NCBI GenBank assembly: GCA_013360215.1
Contig: JABWCP010000012.1
Location: 19,530 to 83,529, forward strand
Source of the DNA: a bacterium
Lineage (GTDB): Bacteria > CLD3 > SB21
Reading direction: 5' to 3'
Length of the DNA: 64,000 nt
Part shown: positions 54,101-64,000 of the stretch, one piece after another
How positions within the stretch are numbered: position 1 is the first letter of the stretch
Layout of the letters: each line of letters begins with the position of its first letter
Translations under genes and position numbers: made by a program
The notes under the pieces: model-generated
The model's database searches: none
Seen by the model: the letters and a program-made list of their open reading frames with translations, nothing else
Told to the model about the DNA's origin: nothing

Positions 54101-56407
54101 CCATGACCCGTCTTTATGCTTGAAGCGATACATCGCCCGTGCGTCAATATCCGGATTTTCGATCACGGATAAGATAAGCTGTACGACACGCTCGACATCA
54201 TCCGGATGGGTCATTGCGGCGGGATCCAGATCGGACAACTCCGACATTTCGTATCCGAACATGCGCGCCGAAGAAGGACTGATGTATTGAAATTTTCCTT
54301 CGACATTGATCAATACCACACCGTCCGGTGCACGTTCGATGAGGGCCTGAAAATGTTTCTCTACGCGACGGCGCTCCGAAATATCCCTTACTATACCCTG
54401 AATACGTCCGTCATCAAGCATTTTGGCGCTGATTTCAACTTCGACATGTGTCCCGTCTTTGCGGACTAAACGCCGATGCGATAAAATTGATTGACCCTTT
54501 TCCAATTGTCTGATTTTGAGCGGTTGGCGGATTAATTCTTCCGCATCCAACAAACCGTAAAAAGGTTTCTTCAACAATTCGTTTACAGTATATCCCATTA
54601 AACGGCAACCGGCGGGATTGACATCTTCGATTTGTCCGTCACGGGTAGCTACAAAAATACCGTCCGCGGCCTGATCAATCAACGTACGATACCGCTTTTC
54701 ACTGGCACGCAACGAATCTTCCGCCGTTTGACGTACCATCTGTGATAACAAACGATCTATCGTCGCCGACATATGACTCGCTAAAGTCGTGAGATATTGA
54801 AGGGCGGATTCATCCGGCACACGCACCCCTTCATCATCATAGGTTCCCATACCGATGGATGCTAAGCGCCCTTCGGAAAGATGAACCGGTATATTTACGA
54901 TCGTACGCACCCCGGTAGATTGTACGATTTTTTTATTGGTTCGTACATCCTCCGCCGCATCGGGAATAACCACCGCACCCGCTCCCCGAGCCACTGCACT
55001 AAGCATCGCATCATTTTTGATATCAAGGCGTTTAGGTGCAAACGGTCTTGACATGCCGGCCTCGGCCAATACTTCTGCTTCAGAGCGATCATTCGAAAAA
55101 ACGTACACCCATAATCTCTGATATCCCACCAGGCGTTGCACTTCGTTTAATGCTGCCTGAGCCGCTTCATCGAAACCCGCGACACGCTCCAGCTGACGCG
55201 CTAATCGCAAAAGTGATTCCGCCTGTGATTCTTTTTGCCTGAGCGCCAGCTCGGCCAGTTTACGTTCGGTAATATCGCGATTGCTTCCCCGAATACCTCG
55301 AAAAACGCCGGTGGCGTCGGAAATAGGCTGACAGACATGGCCAATCCATTTGATAGTGCCGTCTTTACAGACAATACGAAAATCCAGATTACCCGGTAAA
55401 CGCCGCTGCTGAATATCTTGCTGGTGAGCTAAAAAAGCCGCGCGGTCTTCGGCATATACGATGCGTTGCAGAAAATCACGATCCGTCGTAAAAGAAACCG
55501 GCGAATATCCCGTGATACGCTCGCACGACGGCGAACTGTAAATGTAGGATCCGTCCGTATCCAGCCAAAACTCCCAATCAAATGTATTATCCGCGATGAT
55601 CTGATATTTGATTTCGTTTTGCTTTAATTGATTTTGTGCTTGCCGCGTTTCGTTTTCCGAACGAATTTTTCCGCTGATATCTTTCCAAATGCCGATAAAA
55701 TGCGTTATCTCTCCGTTTTCGTCACGGACCGGAGATATCGTATGCTCGACGGGTATGATGCTGCCGTCTTTTCGGCGATTATATTGAATATTTCGAAATA
55801 CGCTCCCCGATAAAATTTTTTCCCACATTCCGGTATAAAAAGCCTGCTCATGGTAACCGGATTTTAATATTCGCGGATTCTTTCCCAGTACTTCATCACG
55901 CCCGTATCCGGAATTTTTTTCAAACCCACCATTCACATAGAGAATATTACCATCTTTATCGGTTATGATAACAGCGTCATCCGTTGACTCCACCGCTCTT
56001 AAGAATAAATCCGATGCAATGGAATTATCATATTGCTTCGGCCAGTGTGATGTCGGCGATAGAAACGATAGAACATTTTTTTTAGTAAAAGGAAGAGGGA
56101 TAACTTCATCCGACTTCAGCACACCCTCTTTCACGAGCCGTTTTCCTTGGGCCGCAGGCAAAGCAAACCCAACACGCAAATTCGCCGCGTGCATCATTTT
56201 CTTTTTTAAGACAAGCGCAGAAGCTATTCCACGGTAGGTTGTAGTTAGGATGGCCGATGAAGGTCGGATTTGTGTGACTTTACGCAGCGCATTCCGATCG
56301 GTTACAGAGACAACCTCCCGTTGCGTGAGGGCGGCCAAAGCGGACGCCTGCGTCGTGCTGCCCAATAATAACACTATTTGCGTATGTGATTTACCCGCTT
56401 TATTCAC
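51155..56407 (-). CDS. Giant multi-PAS/GAF hybrid histidine kinase
   Basis: 1750 residues, no clear membrane helix, so cytoplasmic. Approximate order: divergent receiver-like N-terminus (1-115), PAS (134-246), PAS (267-388), GAF (400-545), PAS (570-685), PAS (690-805), PAS (815-930), GAF (940-1095), PAS (1115-1235), PAS (1245-1360), HisKA with His1385 (GIAHDLNN), HATPase (1480-1600; VTDTGLGIP, GTGLGLST), receiver (1622-1740) with Asp1676 (VITDISMPHMDG). Seven PAS and two GAF domains suggest integration of many redox or ligand cues. First gene of a two-gene leftward unit with the receiver-diiron protein. Confidence 0.88.
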   Translation of the reverse strand: MNKAGKSHTQIVLLLGSTTQASALAALTQREVVSVTDRNALRKVTQIRPSSAILTTTYRGIASALVLKKKMMHAANLRVGFALPAAQGKRLVKEGVLKSDEVIPLPFTKKNVLSFLSPTSHWPKQYDNSIASDLFLRAVESTDDAVIITDKDGNILYVNGGFEKNSGYGRDEVLGKNPRILKSGYHEQAFYTGMWEKILSGSVFRNIQYNRRKDGSIIPVEHTISPVRDENGEITHFIGIWKDISGKIRSENETRQAQNQLKQNEIKYQIIADNTFDWEFWLDTDGSYIYSSPSCERITGYSPVSFTTDRDFLQRIVYAEDRAAFLAHQQDIQQRRLPGNLDFRIVCKDGTIKWIGHVCQPISDATGVFRGIRGSNRDITERKLAELALRQKESQAESLLRLARQLERVAGFDEAAQAALNEVQRLVGYQRLWVYVFSNDRSEAEVLAEAGMSRPFAPKRLDIKNDAMLSAVARGAGAVVIPDAAEDVRTNKKIVQSTGVRTIVNIPVHLSEGRLASIGMGTYDDEGVRVPDESALQYLTTLASHMSATIDRLLSQMVRQTAEDSLRASEKRYRTLIDQAADGIFVATRDGQIEDVNPAGCRLMGYTVNELLKKPFYGLLDAEELIRQPLKIRQLEKGQSILSHRRLVRKDGTHVEVEISAKMLDDGRIQGIVRDISERRRVEKHFQALIERAPDGVVLINVEGKFQYISPSSARMFGYEMSELSDLDPAAMTHPDDVERVVQLILSVIENPDIDARAMYRFKHKDGSWKWIESTFTNLLQAPEVQAIVVNFKDVTERHNAEEALLHSEQKYRTLAETSQDMVLLFENNGYIIYANPAVEQNLGYAQGALAGKMISSILPGNADYDAISYLTGGTGHENGAASREMDFIHLNGEAIPFDVRTSKAVSSGTPVIVCIGRDNRSRRKYENHIREQLRYARALNRMATSIMNSDGTADTLLREMTTICGETIDIERALLFDIRMAAGEAVSIAKWIRPDFSDFAPPQEVYPSSVFASSISRLHSTRTCITSTVDAPHACFVEEGSAEILHRVMKVQSLLWYPFSFREDGFFLLVVNDMIRPRQWQEEELNFLDSVSREIELALLKHRLSSEREQAEVKLSETLREFETLVEAIPDAVLFKDGNGRWLIANPAVLKLFELTAYPWYGKTDRQLAEAFPALRSLYEGCIGTDELAWQTGQRYQTIEIIEKPGGDLLHYDTTKIPLLQENGTRLGLVVIGRDITFHKKANEIIQEQAMILDNARDAIFMTDPDGRIVYWNSQCETLYGWEKTNVIGHQATEVLGHTRATDAVVRSLFSGNEAWSGEIEHYTRDGRSVIVECRKSPVRDADSAVKSFLYIETDVTERKRLEKQYFRAQRMESIGRMASGIAHDLNNILSPILMAVQMFKSKLSDDTSQRLIVMLESNIERAADLMRKLLMFSRGAEGAHHAVDAKKTIEEIERILVSTFPKNIRIACNVAKGLYPITADSTQLHQVFLNLCVNARDAMPSGGDLTIHVENVIFDEAYVYKEHQAKPGPYVLFTVTDTGLGIPSDIIDHIFDPFFTTKDLEHGTGLGLSTVAAIIKGHGGFVSVYSEVGKGTQFKIYIPASAGFHTESVESRVPESLWGRGELILIVDDEPAIRKILGTILTHHGYQIVEAEDGGKAMTVFAAQMASIRAVITDISMPHMDGHAFIRMLRSIREDIPIIAMSGLPENEKSIQKNGFKVQAFLMKPYRAEKILQTLNDVLAPLRSGEQS

Positions 56408-56701
56408 ACCGCCATACTCTCATTATTATTTAAATTACCACGAGAACCTTATTGAAATTTGGTAAGAATAACATATTACGGCAATAATTCTCATGATTTT
56501 CATCATGATTTAAAAAAATAAATGTAAACAAATTTAAAAAAGGAGGGGAGTTACGAGGGAATAACACGGCGTTACTTTAAATACTTAAAATCCCGCCGTG
56601 TTACAAAATCCGTTTCACTATCTCTAATAACAGATAACTTTAGAATGCACTTTAAATCAAAATTACCGATTGCCAATCAGCGATGGAACGCCTTTGCGTT
56701 A
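56408..56701. other. 294-bp intergenic region with repeats
   Basis: Between two leftward genes. Holds two direct copies of TCATGATTT (56491-56499 and 56503-56511; 12 bp apart) and a 10-bp inverted repeat TAACACGGCG / CGCCGTGTTA (56562-56571 and 56594-56603; 22-bp spacer). The inverted repeat lacks an adjacent T-run on the leftward strand, so it is a poor terminator and may be a regulatory site for the kinase gene or an RNA structure. Confidence 0.45.
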
Positions 56702-58069
56702 TCAATTGTCCGATGACGATGCAATTCTTTTTTCAAGTATAGCGATCACCGACTGTACCGTAACGGCAGAAGACTCTTCCGTCGAGGCGATATAAAGCTG
56801 GTACTTACCATTGCGGTTCGAGGAAAAAATAATTTTGTTGCCGTCGGGTGAAAATTTAGGATAAACGTCATCTCCGTCGTCATTGGTAATACGGGTTTGA
56901 TCGCGCCCGTCGGCTTGCATACGGTACACTTCGTAATTGCCATCACGATCCGACACAAAAGTTATAAAGTTACCGTTTTTGGAAACGGACGGCTGCAGAT
57001 CGTTCTTCGGATGATTTGTAAGATTGATCGGTTTTTCTTTAGTATCCGTACTGGTCATGTAAAGATCAAAATCAGAATCGTCGGCACGCTGTGCAAATAC
57101 GAATTGGTTCGATACTGCCTTGTACGCAACATCCGTATAATTCATCTTGTCCTGATAAAACATTTTGAAGAGGAAGCTGCCGTTTCTTTCAATCGTGTAA
57201 ATGCCCGTATTCTTCTTTGCAAACGGTGTAGACGAAAAATCCGAACGATCACTGGAAAAAGCAATCGTCACGGTATCTAAGAAAATCGGACTCCAGTTAT
57301 CACCACCATAACTTGAGGTCAGTCGAGTAACCCGTTTTCCGGTTTTATCCATGAAGTACAGTTCGCGCGACTTATATTCTTTGGTACTTTTATCATCCCG
57401 CGTGGAGGCAAACGCGATCCATTTACCATCGGTAGAATAAGCCGGATTTTCATCGGCTTCCAGGTCATCTGTCAGTTTTTTGACAGAGGACTCTCCCTGA
57501 TCCGGATTCATCGTGAAGATATCCCAATTACCGCTGCGATCGGATTGAAAAATAATAGATTTTCCGTCCGGCGCGTAGGACGCCATGACGTCATTAAATT
57601 TGTTATTGGTTATCTGTGTAATTTTGAAATTACTGACAAATTTAGGGCCGATACGATCCAAATACGCCTGCCCTTTGAAATCACGCATCACCAGCAGAAA
57701 TGCTTCATACGCCGATTTTTTCTTTCCCATTTCCAAAAGCAATTCGCCCTTTTCGTACAAGACATCCATGTTGGTCGGATCTTTGCGAAGCGACGCATTG
57801 ATGAATTCGACGGCATAATTGCGGCGACCTATTTTCAGATACTCTTTATAAATATCATACAGTAAAGCGGCATTATTGCTGTCGGTGCGCAGCTTGGTAA
57901 AAAGCTCCGTCAATTTGGGGGTCAGTGTTTGCGTCGAATCCAGCGGCGTTTCCTGCGGTGTCGCAGCTACAGCGGAATCCTGAGGCGTTGTTGTAGCGCC
58001 ATCTTGTGCCCACGCGTTGATCGCATACATCATAACGGCGATAATGAATAACCTATGGCGTAACCGCAT
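56702..58069 (-). CDS. TPR-TolB-like PD40 beta-propeller protein, exported
   Basis: 455 residues with signal peptide (about 1-22, ending AWAQ) and an AGGAGG ribosome site. TPR-like helices (about 50-140) precede a TolB-type WD40-like propeller with repeated motifs such as YAPDGKSIIFQSDRSGNWDI, YSTDGKWIAFASTRDDKS, SVSKNGNFITFVSDRDGN and FSPDGNKIIFSSNRNGK. Periplasmic scaffold proteins of this kind are common in FCB bacteria. It lacks the TolB N-terminal domain and no tol-pal genes are near, so it is not TolB itself. Role unknown. Confidence 0.82.
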   Translation of the reverse strand: MRLRHRLFIIAVMMYAINAWAQDGATTTPQDSAVAATPQETPLDSTQTLTPKLTELFTKLRTDSNNAALLYDIYKEYLKIGRRNYAVEFINASLRKDPTNMDVLYEKGELLLEMGKKKSAYEAFLLVMRDFKGQAYLDRIGPKFVSNFKITQITNNKFNDVMASYAPDGKSIIFQSDRSGNWDIFTMNPDQGESSVKKLTDDLEADENPAYSTDGKWIAFASTRDDKSTKEYKSRELYFMDKTGKRVTRLTSSYGGDNWSPIFLDTVTIAFSSDRSDFSSTPFAKKNTGIYTIERNGSFLFKMFYQDKMNYTDVAYKAVSNQFVFAQRADDSDFDLYMTSTDTKEKPINLTNHPKNDLQPSVSKNGNFITFVSDRDGNYEVYRMQADGRDQTRITNDDGDDVYPKFSPDGNKIIFSSNRNGKYQLYIASTEESSAVTVQSVIAILEKRIASSSDN

Positions 58070-58192
58070 GAAAAAAATCCTCCTGGAAATTCGGGAGTTG
58101 GTAAACGGATAATCTGTATTATAATTGCCCGCATTTTAGCCAAAAGCCCCTATAAATGCAAGCGGTTTTTCCCCTGATAACCTCTTAAAAAT

Positions 58193-58225
58193 AAAAGGAG
58201 CCGAACGTCGTGCGCGGCTCCTTTT
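58193..58225 (-). terminator. Terminator after the small acidic protein gene
   Basis: AAAAGGAGCCG / CGGCTCCTTTT arms, 11-base loop; T-rich on the leftward strand. Confidence 0.8.
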
Positions 58226-58252
58226 CAAACTTAGATTGTATACCCGAGATTA

Positions 58253-58495
58253 TTATTGCTCAAGTTCCATTTCATCTTCGCCTTTGAAGTCTTCGATGAA
58301 GCGTTCCTGCGCCTCGGTCATATCCGAATTGAACCCGCGAATGATTTCATCGGGCGAAAGATTGAGTTCTTGCAGGCAGTAGCGGATATAATAATCGTAT
58401 TCCAGATCCGGATCGTCTTCGATCATGACTTCGGCTTCCGGTTCCGAACAATTATTTTCGCGTGCGACCCACTCCGACGCGGTTAATCTCGCCAT
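58253..58495 (-). CDS. Small acidic protein of unknown function
   Basis: 80 residues, strongly acidic (EPEAEVMIEDDPDLEYDYY, FKGEDEMELEQ), no membrane helix or signal. AAAGGAGC precedes the ATG at good spacing and a terminator follows, so this is a real single-gene unit. Two cysteines (Cys16, Cys40). Predicted mostly helical. Not recognised; could be a small regulatory or binding protein. Confidence 0.7.
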   Translation of the reverse strand: MARLTASEWVARENNCSEPEAEVMIEDDPDLEYDYYIRYCLQELNLSPDEIIRGFNSDMTEAQERFIEDFKGEDEMELEQ

Positions 58496-58604
58496 AACAG
58501 CTCCTTTGCGTACGTGTTAAGTGAATATGATAAAATAAATTATTTACACGGTTTTCAAATTCGGCGAATTATAATAACACATGCATGGTTTGTCAAGGTC
58601 AAAC

Positions 58605-59126
58605 TCATTTTTTTTCAATCCCCGGCGGATTCATGATATATCGCACCACCGCATCGGCTACGGATTGGGCAGTGAACCCGTCCGTATCAAAGCTCCGATC
58701 AGCTGTCCGGTATCCTTCCTCCCGTGCCTCCATAAGTCTATCCAAGCGATCCGCGTCCCATAAAGGACGGTTACCATCGCGTCCGATACGACGGATGATT
58801 TCCGCATGCGAAACCGCTAAATGAATCAACGCACCGGAGTTCTTGACCAAAACTTGATTTTCTCGGCGTAGTAACGCTCCACCTCCCAACGCAAAAATAC
58901 CCTGATGGTAATTTTGTACCGTTTCCTTGAGGCAGACGGTTTCAGCGTCACGAAAGTACGTTTCGCCGAAATCGGCAAACAAATCGGAGACGGTGCGGCC
59001 CGTTTTTTTTTCGATGATATGATCTGTATCAAAAAACGGAAAATTCATCCGCTGCGCTACGAATGCGCCGACCGTCGTTTTGCCGGAACCCATAAATCCG
59101 CATATAAATATCCGACGGGTATTCAT
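58605..59126 (-). CDS. aroK: Shikimate kinase
   Basis: 173 residues. P-loop GSGKTT (13-18), the shikimate-binding FFDTDHIIEKKTG block with DxD, the ALGGGAL glycine loop, and the NRPLW lid segment are all present. Phosphorylates shikimate in the aromatic amino acid pathway. Its start overlaps the stop of the upstream transporter gene (ATGA), so the two are translationally coupled. Confidence 0.93.
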   Translation of the reverse strand: MNTRRIFICGFMGSGKTTVGAFVAQRMNFPFFDTDHIIEKKTGRTVSDLFADFGETYFRDAETVCLKETVQNYHQGIFALGGGALLRRENQVLVKNSGALIHLAVSHAEIIRRIGRDGNRPLWDADRLDRLMEAREEGYRTADRSFDTDGFTAQSVADAVVRYIMNPPGIEKK

Positions 59127-60070
59127 GCGCGTTCTTTGTTAAAAAAAGTATTAACCAGCATAGCCGCAACGATCAGATTGGCGCCGATGATAGCCCAAAA
59201 GCCGGGCACCTCACCGGTTCCCAAAAAAGTCCAGATCGGATTGAGAATAGGCTCTAATATCGTGTATATGGCGATTTCAACACTGGATATATATTTGGCG
59301 CCGGCAGCAAAAAACAGATAACCGCACCCCAGCTGAAATATGCCCAAGATCAAAAGGCCTATGATATCGGATGTCGTAATGGTAAATTGTGTACCGAAAA
59401 TCGGTGCCAATGCATCCGGCATCGTAACGGCATGCATCAAAAACATGGCCGATACAAAACCCATCATGACGGTCACCAGATTACCGATGACAATTGCAAA
59501 TATCGAACGTAAATGATGTTGATCGGCTGTGAGGGTTTCGGCCGTCCCGGCTTCGGAACGTTTGACGTAAATCTGCAAAAACGCAAACGCAACACCCGAA
59601 AGAATGGCTATCATATTGCCGGCAAAAGCGGTTGATTTTTCCTCCTCCAAAAAGAAAAGCACCATCCCGCCGAGGCAAATAACCACCGTTAGAATTTCCG
59701 CCCGGTATATTTTTTCTTTTAAAAAAAAGTATGTGATCAGTATGACAAAAACCGGCGAGGTATATTGCATGAACACGGCATTGGCCGCCGTGGTCATTTT
59801 ATTAGCCGTGACAAACAGTGAAACAGTAAAAAAATAAAAAATGGCCGTGATCAATCCGTGCCGGTTGACCGAAAAATCAAAATCAATATCCCGGGCATGA
59901 CGGCGATACAAGATGTAACCTAACAAAAAAATACCCGCAATCAGCGAACGATACATCGCGATATGGACCGGCGGCAGATTGACTAATTTGATAAATAAAC
60001 CCGCGCTGCTCCAACACACGGCGGACAAACAAATAAAAATAACGCCTTTGAAATACGCTGAACGCGCCAT
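59123..60070 (-). CDS. EamA/DMT-family transporter
   Basis: 315 residues with ten hydrophobic helices arranged as two EamA repeats (FICLSAVCWSSAGLFIKLV at the start; PIFGTQFTITTSDIIGLLILG in the second half). Drug/metabolite transporter superfamily, probably an exporter or permease for a small molecule; substrate cannot be predicted. Overlaps aroK by 4 bp, so it is the first gene of a two-gene operon. Confidence 0.82.
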   Translation of the reverse strand: MARSAYFKGVIFICLSAVCWSSAGLFIKLVNLPPVHIAMYRSLIAGIFLLGYILYRRHARDIDFDFSVNRHGLITAIFYFFTVSLFVTANKMTTAANAVFMQYTSPVFVILITYFFLKEKIYRAEILTVVICLGGMVLFFLEEEKSTAFAGNMIAILSGVAFAFLQIYVKRSEAGTAETLTADQHHLRSIFAIVIGNLVTVMMGFVSAMFLMHAVTMPDALAPIFGTQFTITTSDIIGLLILGIFQLGCGYLFFAAGAKYISSVEIAIYTILEPILNPIWTFLGTGEVPGFWAIIGANLIVAAMLVNTFFNKERA

Positions 60071-60096
60071 AGATAATTCCGATTTTGATTTTGGGG

Positions 60097-60124
60097 AATA
60101 TAAAGCATTCCTTGTGATTCACAA
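60097..60124 (-). promoter_or_regulatory. Possible promoter for the transporter-aroK operon
   Basis: Read on the minus strand: TTGTGA, 16-bp spacer, TATATT, ending 27 bp before the start codon. Confidence 0.4.
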
Positions 60125-60204
60125 CGGTAAATTGCGCTACCGGTTTTTCGCTAAATATCTTTGTGGTAATCTGTTTTTAGTCCTTTGACGTAAGGAAAAT
60201 AAAT

Positions 60205-60233
60205 TTGACAAAAACGGGGCTTTCACATATATT
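60205..60233 (+). promoter_or_regulatory. Sigma-70 promoter of gatC
   Basis: TTGACA (60205-60210), 17-bp spacer, TATATT (60228-60233), 29 bp before the gatC ATG at 60262. Near-consensus, and it excludes an upstream TTG start that falls inside the -35 box. Confidence 0.75.
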
Positions 60234-60261
60234 GCCCGCGTTAAAAAAAAGAGCGCAACCT

Positions 60262-60549
60262 ATGCCGGTTACACGTACCGATGTCGAAAAAATAGCTTCC
60301 CTTGCGCATTTGGAATTTTCCGATGCGGACTTGGAAAAATTCACCGGCCAGCTCAATCAGATACTGACGTATGTGGAGCAGCTCAATACCGTGGATACGA
60401 CGGATGTGGAGCCCACCTACCATCCGATCACCTACCCGGATGTATTTCGTGAAGATCAGGTAGCCGAGAGCCTCCCGGTGGATAAGGTTCTCGCTAACGC
60501 ACCGGATAAAACCTGGCAGTATATCGCGGTGCCGAAAGTTGTCGGCTAA
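60262..60549 (+). CDS. gatC: Asp/Glu-tRNA amidotransferase subunit C
   Basis: 95 residues. VTRTDVEKIASLAHLEFSD and QLNQILTYVEQLNTVDTTDVEP are the standard GatC sequences. GatC stabilises the GatCAB complex that converts Glu-tRNA(Gln) or Asp-tRNA(Asn) to the correct aminoacyl-tRNAs. gatA and gatB are not adjacent. Start chosen at 60262 because the promoter lies just upstream. Single-gene unit with terminator. Confidence 0.93.
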   Translation: MPVTRTDVEKIASLAHLEFSDADLEKFTGQLNQILTYVEQLNTVDTTDVEPTYHPITYPDVFREDQVAESLPVDKVLANAPDKTWQYIAVPKVVG

Positions 60550-60554
60550 AAACC

Positions 60555-60582
60555 AAAAGAGACACGGAAGCGTGTCTCTTTT
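60555..60582 (+). terminator. Terminator of gatC
   Basis: 12-bp arms AAAAGAGACACG / CGTGTCTCTTTT around a GAAG loop with a long T-run, 6 bp after the stop codon. Confidence 0.9.
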
Positions 60583-60618
60583 TTTATAATTACCTTTCAT
60601 CATTAAGTTTCCCTTTAA

Positions 60619-62262
<1,644 letters not shown>

Positions 62263-62271
62263 TCCGCAGCG

Positions 62272-63882
62272 ATGCCGTCGTCATACACATCCGATTTCCT
62301 TGTTATCGGCACAGGCATTGCCGGATATTCTTGTGCGCTGAAATTGGCTGAACTGGGAACGGTCGCCGTCATCACCAAAAAAAATCATCGCGAAAGTAAT
62401 ACCAATTACGCACAGGGCGGCATTGCCAGTGTTATTGATCCTGACGACAGTTTTGACGCACATGTACGTGATACCCTCAATGCCGGCGCCGGTTTGTGCC
62501 ATCGGGATGCGGTCGAGCTGATCGTTCGCCAGGGCCCCTCTGCGATTGACGAATTGATACGTATCGGTGTCGAATTTACACGCCACGACGACCGCCTCGA
62601 TCTCGGCAAAGAAGGCGGACACAGCACACATCGTATCGTCCATGCTAAAGATCTGACCGGCCGCGAGATCGAACGTGCCCTGATCGAAGCCGTGAAACGC
62701 CACCCCAATATTCAAGTATTCGAAGATCATATCGCCGTCGAAGTCATCACCGAACATCACCTTCTTAAAAAACTCACGGCGTATGCCAATATTCACTGCT
62801 ACGGCGCATATGCGCTCGACATTCCCAACAATATTGTCAAAAAATTTATCGCCAAGGTAACCATCCTTGCGTCCGGCGGTTGCGGTCAGGTGTACAAACA
62901 CACGACGAATCCGAAAATTGCCACCGGCGACGGCATTGCAATGGCGTATCGGGCGGGCGCACGCGTAGGTAATTTGGAATTCATGCAGTTTCATCCGACC
63001 TCACTGTATCATCCCGACGGAGAATCCTTTCTCATCAGTGAAGCGGTACGCGGTTTCGGCGCCTATCTTATCAATCATGCCGGCGAACGTTTTATGGAAC
63101 GTTATTCGCCCATGAAAGAATTGGCGCCGCGTGATATAGTGGCCCGTGCGATTGACGCCGAAATGAAAAAACGCGGCGAGCCATGTGTATATCTGGATTT
63201 GCGGCATATCGAAGCGCATAAAACGCTGGAACATTTTCCCAACATTTCCCGCCGCTGTGCCGAACTTAATATTGATATGACACGCGAACCTATCCCAGTG
63301 GTACCGGCCGCACACTATATGTGCGGCGGCGTGGTGACGGATTTGCACGGCCGAACTAATATCCATCATCTTTATGCCTGCGGTGAAGTGGCGATGACCG
63401 GCGTACACGGTGCCAATCGTCTTGCCAGCAACTCCCTGCTCGAAGCGGTCGTTTTCGCACATCGGGTAGCCGATCATATTCGCACCGCATCGGACGATAT
63501 CGAACACAAGATACCTGAATTCCCGGATTGGGATGACAGTGGTACTTTTGACACGGAAGAATGGGTACTGATCGCACACAATCGCGCCGAAATACAGGAA
63601 ATCATGTGGAACTATGTAGGCATCGTGCGCTCCAATCTCCGTCTGGAACGGGCCGAGCGCCGTATCGGCATGATCGTCGAAGAAACGGAGAATTTTTACA
63701 AAAAAACCAAAGTTACGGAAGAGTTGCTGGAACTGCGTAATTTAGCCAAACTGGCGCGCCTGATCATTCGCTGCGCCAAATCCCGCCACGAAAGCCGCGG
63801 CTTGCACTATACGACCGACTATCCCGAAAAAGACGATCACCGCTGGCTGAAAGATACTATCACCAGCACATTTGACGCGTAG
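62272..63882 (+). CDS. nadB: L-aspartate oxidase
   Basis: 536 residues of the succinate dehydrogenase/fumarate reductase flavoprotein family. FAD-binding [10 protein letters not shown] (13-22), [22 protein letters not shown] and [10 protein letters not shown] are as in NadB, the first enzyme of de novo NAD synthesis. The C-terminal helical domain (about 430-536) is complete. Co-transcribed with pyrG by spacing. nadA and nadC are not in the window. Confidence 0.93.
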   Translation: MPSSYTSDFLVIGTGIAGYSCALKLAELGTVAVITKKNHRESNTNYAQGGIASVIDPDDSFDAHVRDTLNAGAGLCHRDAVELIVRQGPSAIDELIRIGVEFTRHDDRLDLGKEGGHSTHRIVHAKDLTGREIERALIEAVKRHPNIQVFEDHIAVEVITEHHLLKKLTAYANIHCYGAYALDIPNNIVKKFIAKVTILASGGCGQVYKHTTNPKIATGDGIAMAYRAGARVGNLEFMQFHPTSLYHPDGESFLISEAVRGFGAYLINHAGERFMERYSPMKELAPRDIVARAIDAEMKKRGEPCVYLDLRHIEAHKTLEHFPNISRRCAELNIDMTREPIPVVPAAHYMCGGVVTDLHGRTNIHHLYACGEVAMTGVHGANRLASNSLLEAVVFAHRVADHIRTASDDIEHKIPEFPDWDDSGTFDTEEWVLIAHNRAEIQEIMWNYVGIVRSNLRLERAERRIGMIVEETENFYKKTKVTEELLELRNLAKLARLIIRCAKSRHESRGLHYTTDYPEKDDHRWLKDTITSTFDA

Positions 63883-63899
63883 CGAATAGAATCGTCCGT

Positions 63900-63928
63900 A
63901 CTGTGTCGTCCTAGAAAAAGTACACAGT
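63900..63928 (+). terminator. Possible terminator of pyrG-nadB
   Basis: ACTGTGT / ACACAGT arms with a 15-base loop and TTTTTTAG, 18 bp after the nadB stop codon. Confidence 0.6.
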
Positions 63929-63953
63929 TTTTTAGTTAGTGATTTATTCCGTT

Positions 63954-63983
63954 AAATCGGTGTAGGCATGCCTACACCGATTT
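63954..63983. terminator. Strong palindromic hairpin, probable bidirectional terminator
   Basis: A perfect 30-bp palindrome (AAATCGGTGTAGGCA and its complement) followed by a T-run. It may serve a gene entering from beyond the right edge as well as nadB. Confidence 0.75.
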
Positions 63984-64000
63984 TTTGTCCATAAAATTCT

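Noticed and set aside
60205..60261. Longer gatC start at TTG 60205
   Set aside because: That codon is part of a near-perfect -35 box and the extra residues are absent from GatC proteins.

Overview
The window is about 64 kb of an ordinary-looking bacterial chromosome with moderate GC. The gene content points to an uncultured-type lineage of the Fibrobacteres-Chlorobi-Bacteroidetes (FCB) superphylum or a neighbouring phylum. It has a PorV/PorQ-family barrel behind a secreted protein with a FlgD/type-IX-like C-terminal domain, huge periplasmic-propeller and multi-PAS kinases, a Myxococcus-type MglA/MglB pair, and split three-subunit transhydrogenase genes. The recognisable promoters are TTGACA-17 bp-TATAAT-like (before tRNA-Phe and gatC), which argues against Bacteroidetes proper with its divergent promoters. 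The assignment is inference; no rRNA is present.

Layout. 1-4.1 kb: 3' part of pabB, a lipoprotein trypsin-like protease, a lone tyrosine recombinase flanked by a 10-bp direct repeat, and a small diheme cytochrome c. 4.3-7.2 kb: pntAA-pntAB-pntB. 7.3-9.9 kb: secreted beta-propeller-like protein plus PorV-like barrel. 10-13.8 kb: PDZ/multi-TM/GAF/PP2C phosphatase and uppP. 13.9-18.3 kb: a seven-gene leftward operon (receiver, DUF4388-roadblock, roadblock-like, DUF4388, HAMP membrane protein, mglB, mglA), probably a complete polarity or motility GTPase circuit. 18.7-31.5 kb: mixed metabolic and envelope genes (alpha-oxoamine synthase, GH57 glucan-branching-type enzyme, glutaryl-CoA-dehydrogenase-like enzyme, M28 peptidase, a subtilase fused to a glycogen-binding-type domain, a barrel protein behind a near-perfect CRP-type operator).

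31.7-39.9 kb: tRNA-Phe and two paralogous propeller sensor kinases in tandem, the second a hybrid with two kinase modules. 40-46.9 kb: FadL-type porin followed by a sulfur-metabolism operon (PsrA/PhsA-like molybdoenzyme, PsrB, PsrC/NrfD, two half-size YeeE/YedE transporters, and a membrane-anchored rhodanese lacking its catalytic Cys). 47-49.2 kb: Na/Pi cotransporter with an Ig-like N-terminus. 49.3-56.4 kb: a 1750-residue multi-PAS hybrid kinase in an operon with a receiver-DUF4388-diiron (ODP/flavodiiron-like) protein. 56.7-63.9 kb: TolB-like protein, small acidic protein, EamA transporter and aroK, gatC, pyrG, nadB.

The recurring theme is signal transduction. DUF4388 occurs in three proteins: two in the mglAB operon and one in the diiron receiver protein. 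This makes a redox or oxygen signal feeding a GTPase circuit the most interesting hypothesis the window offers. All functional links are inferred from domains and neighbourhood; no searches were run.
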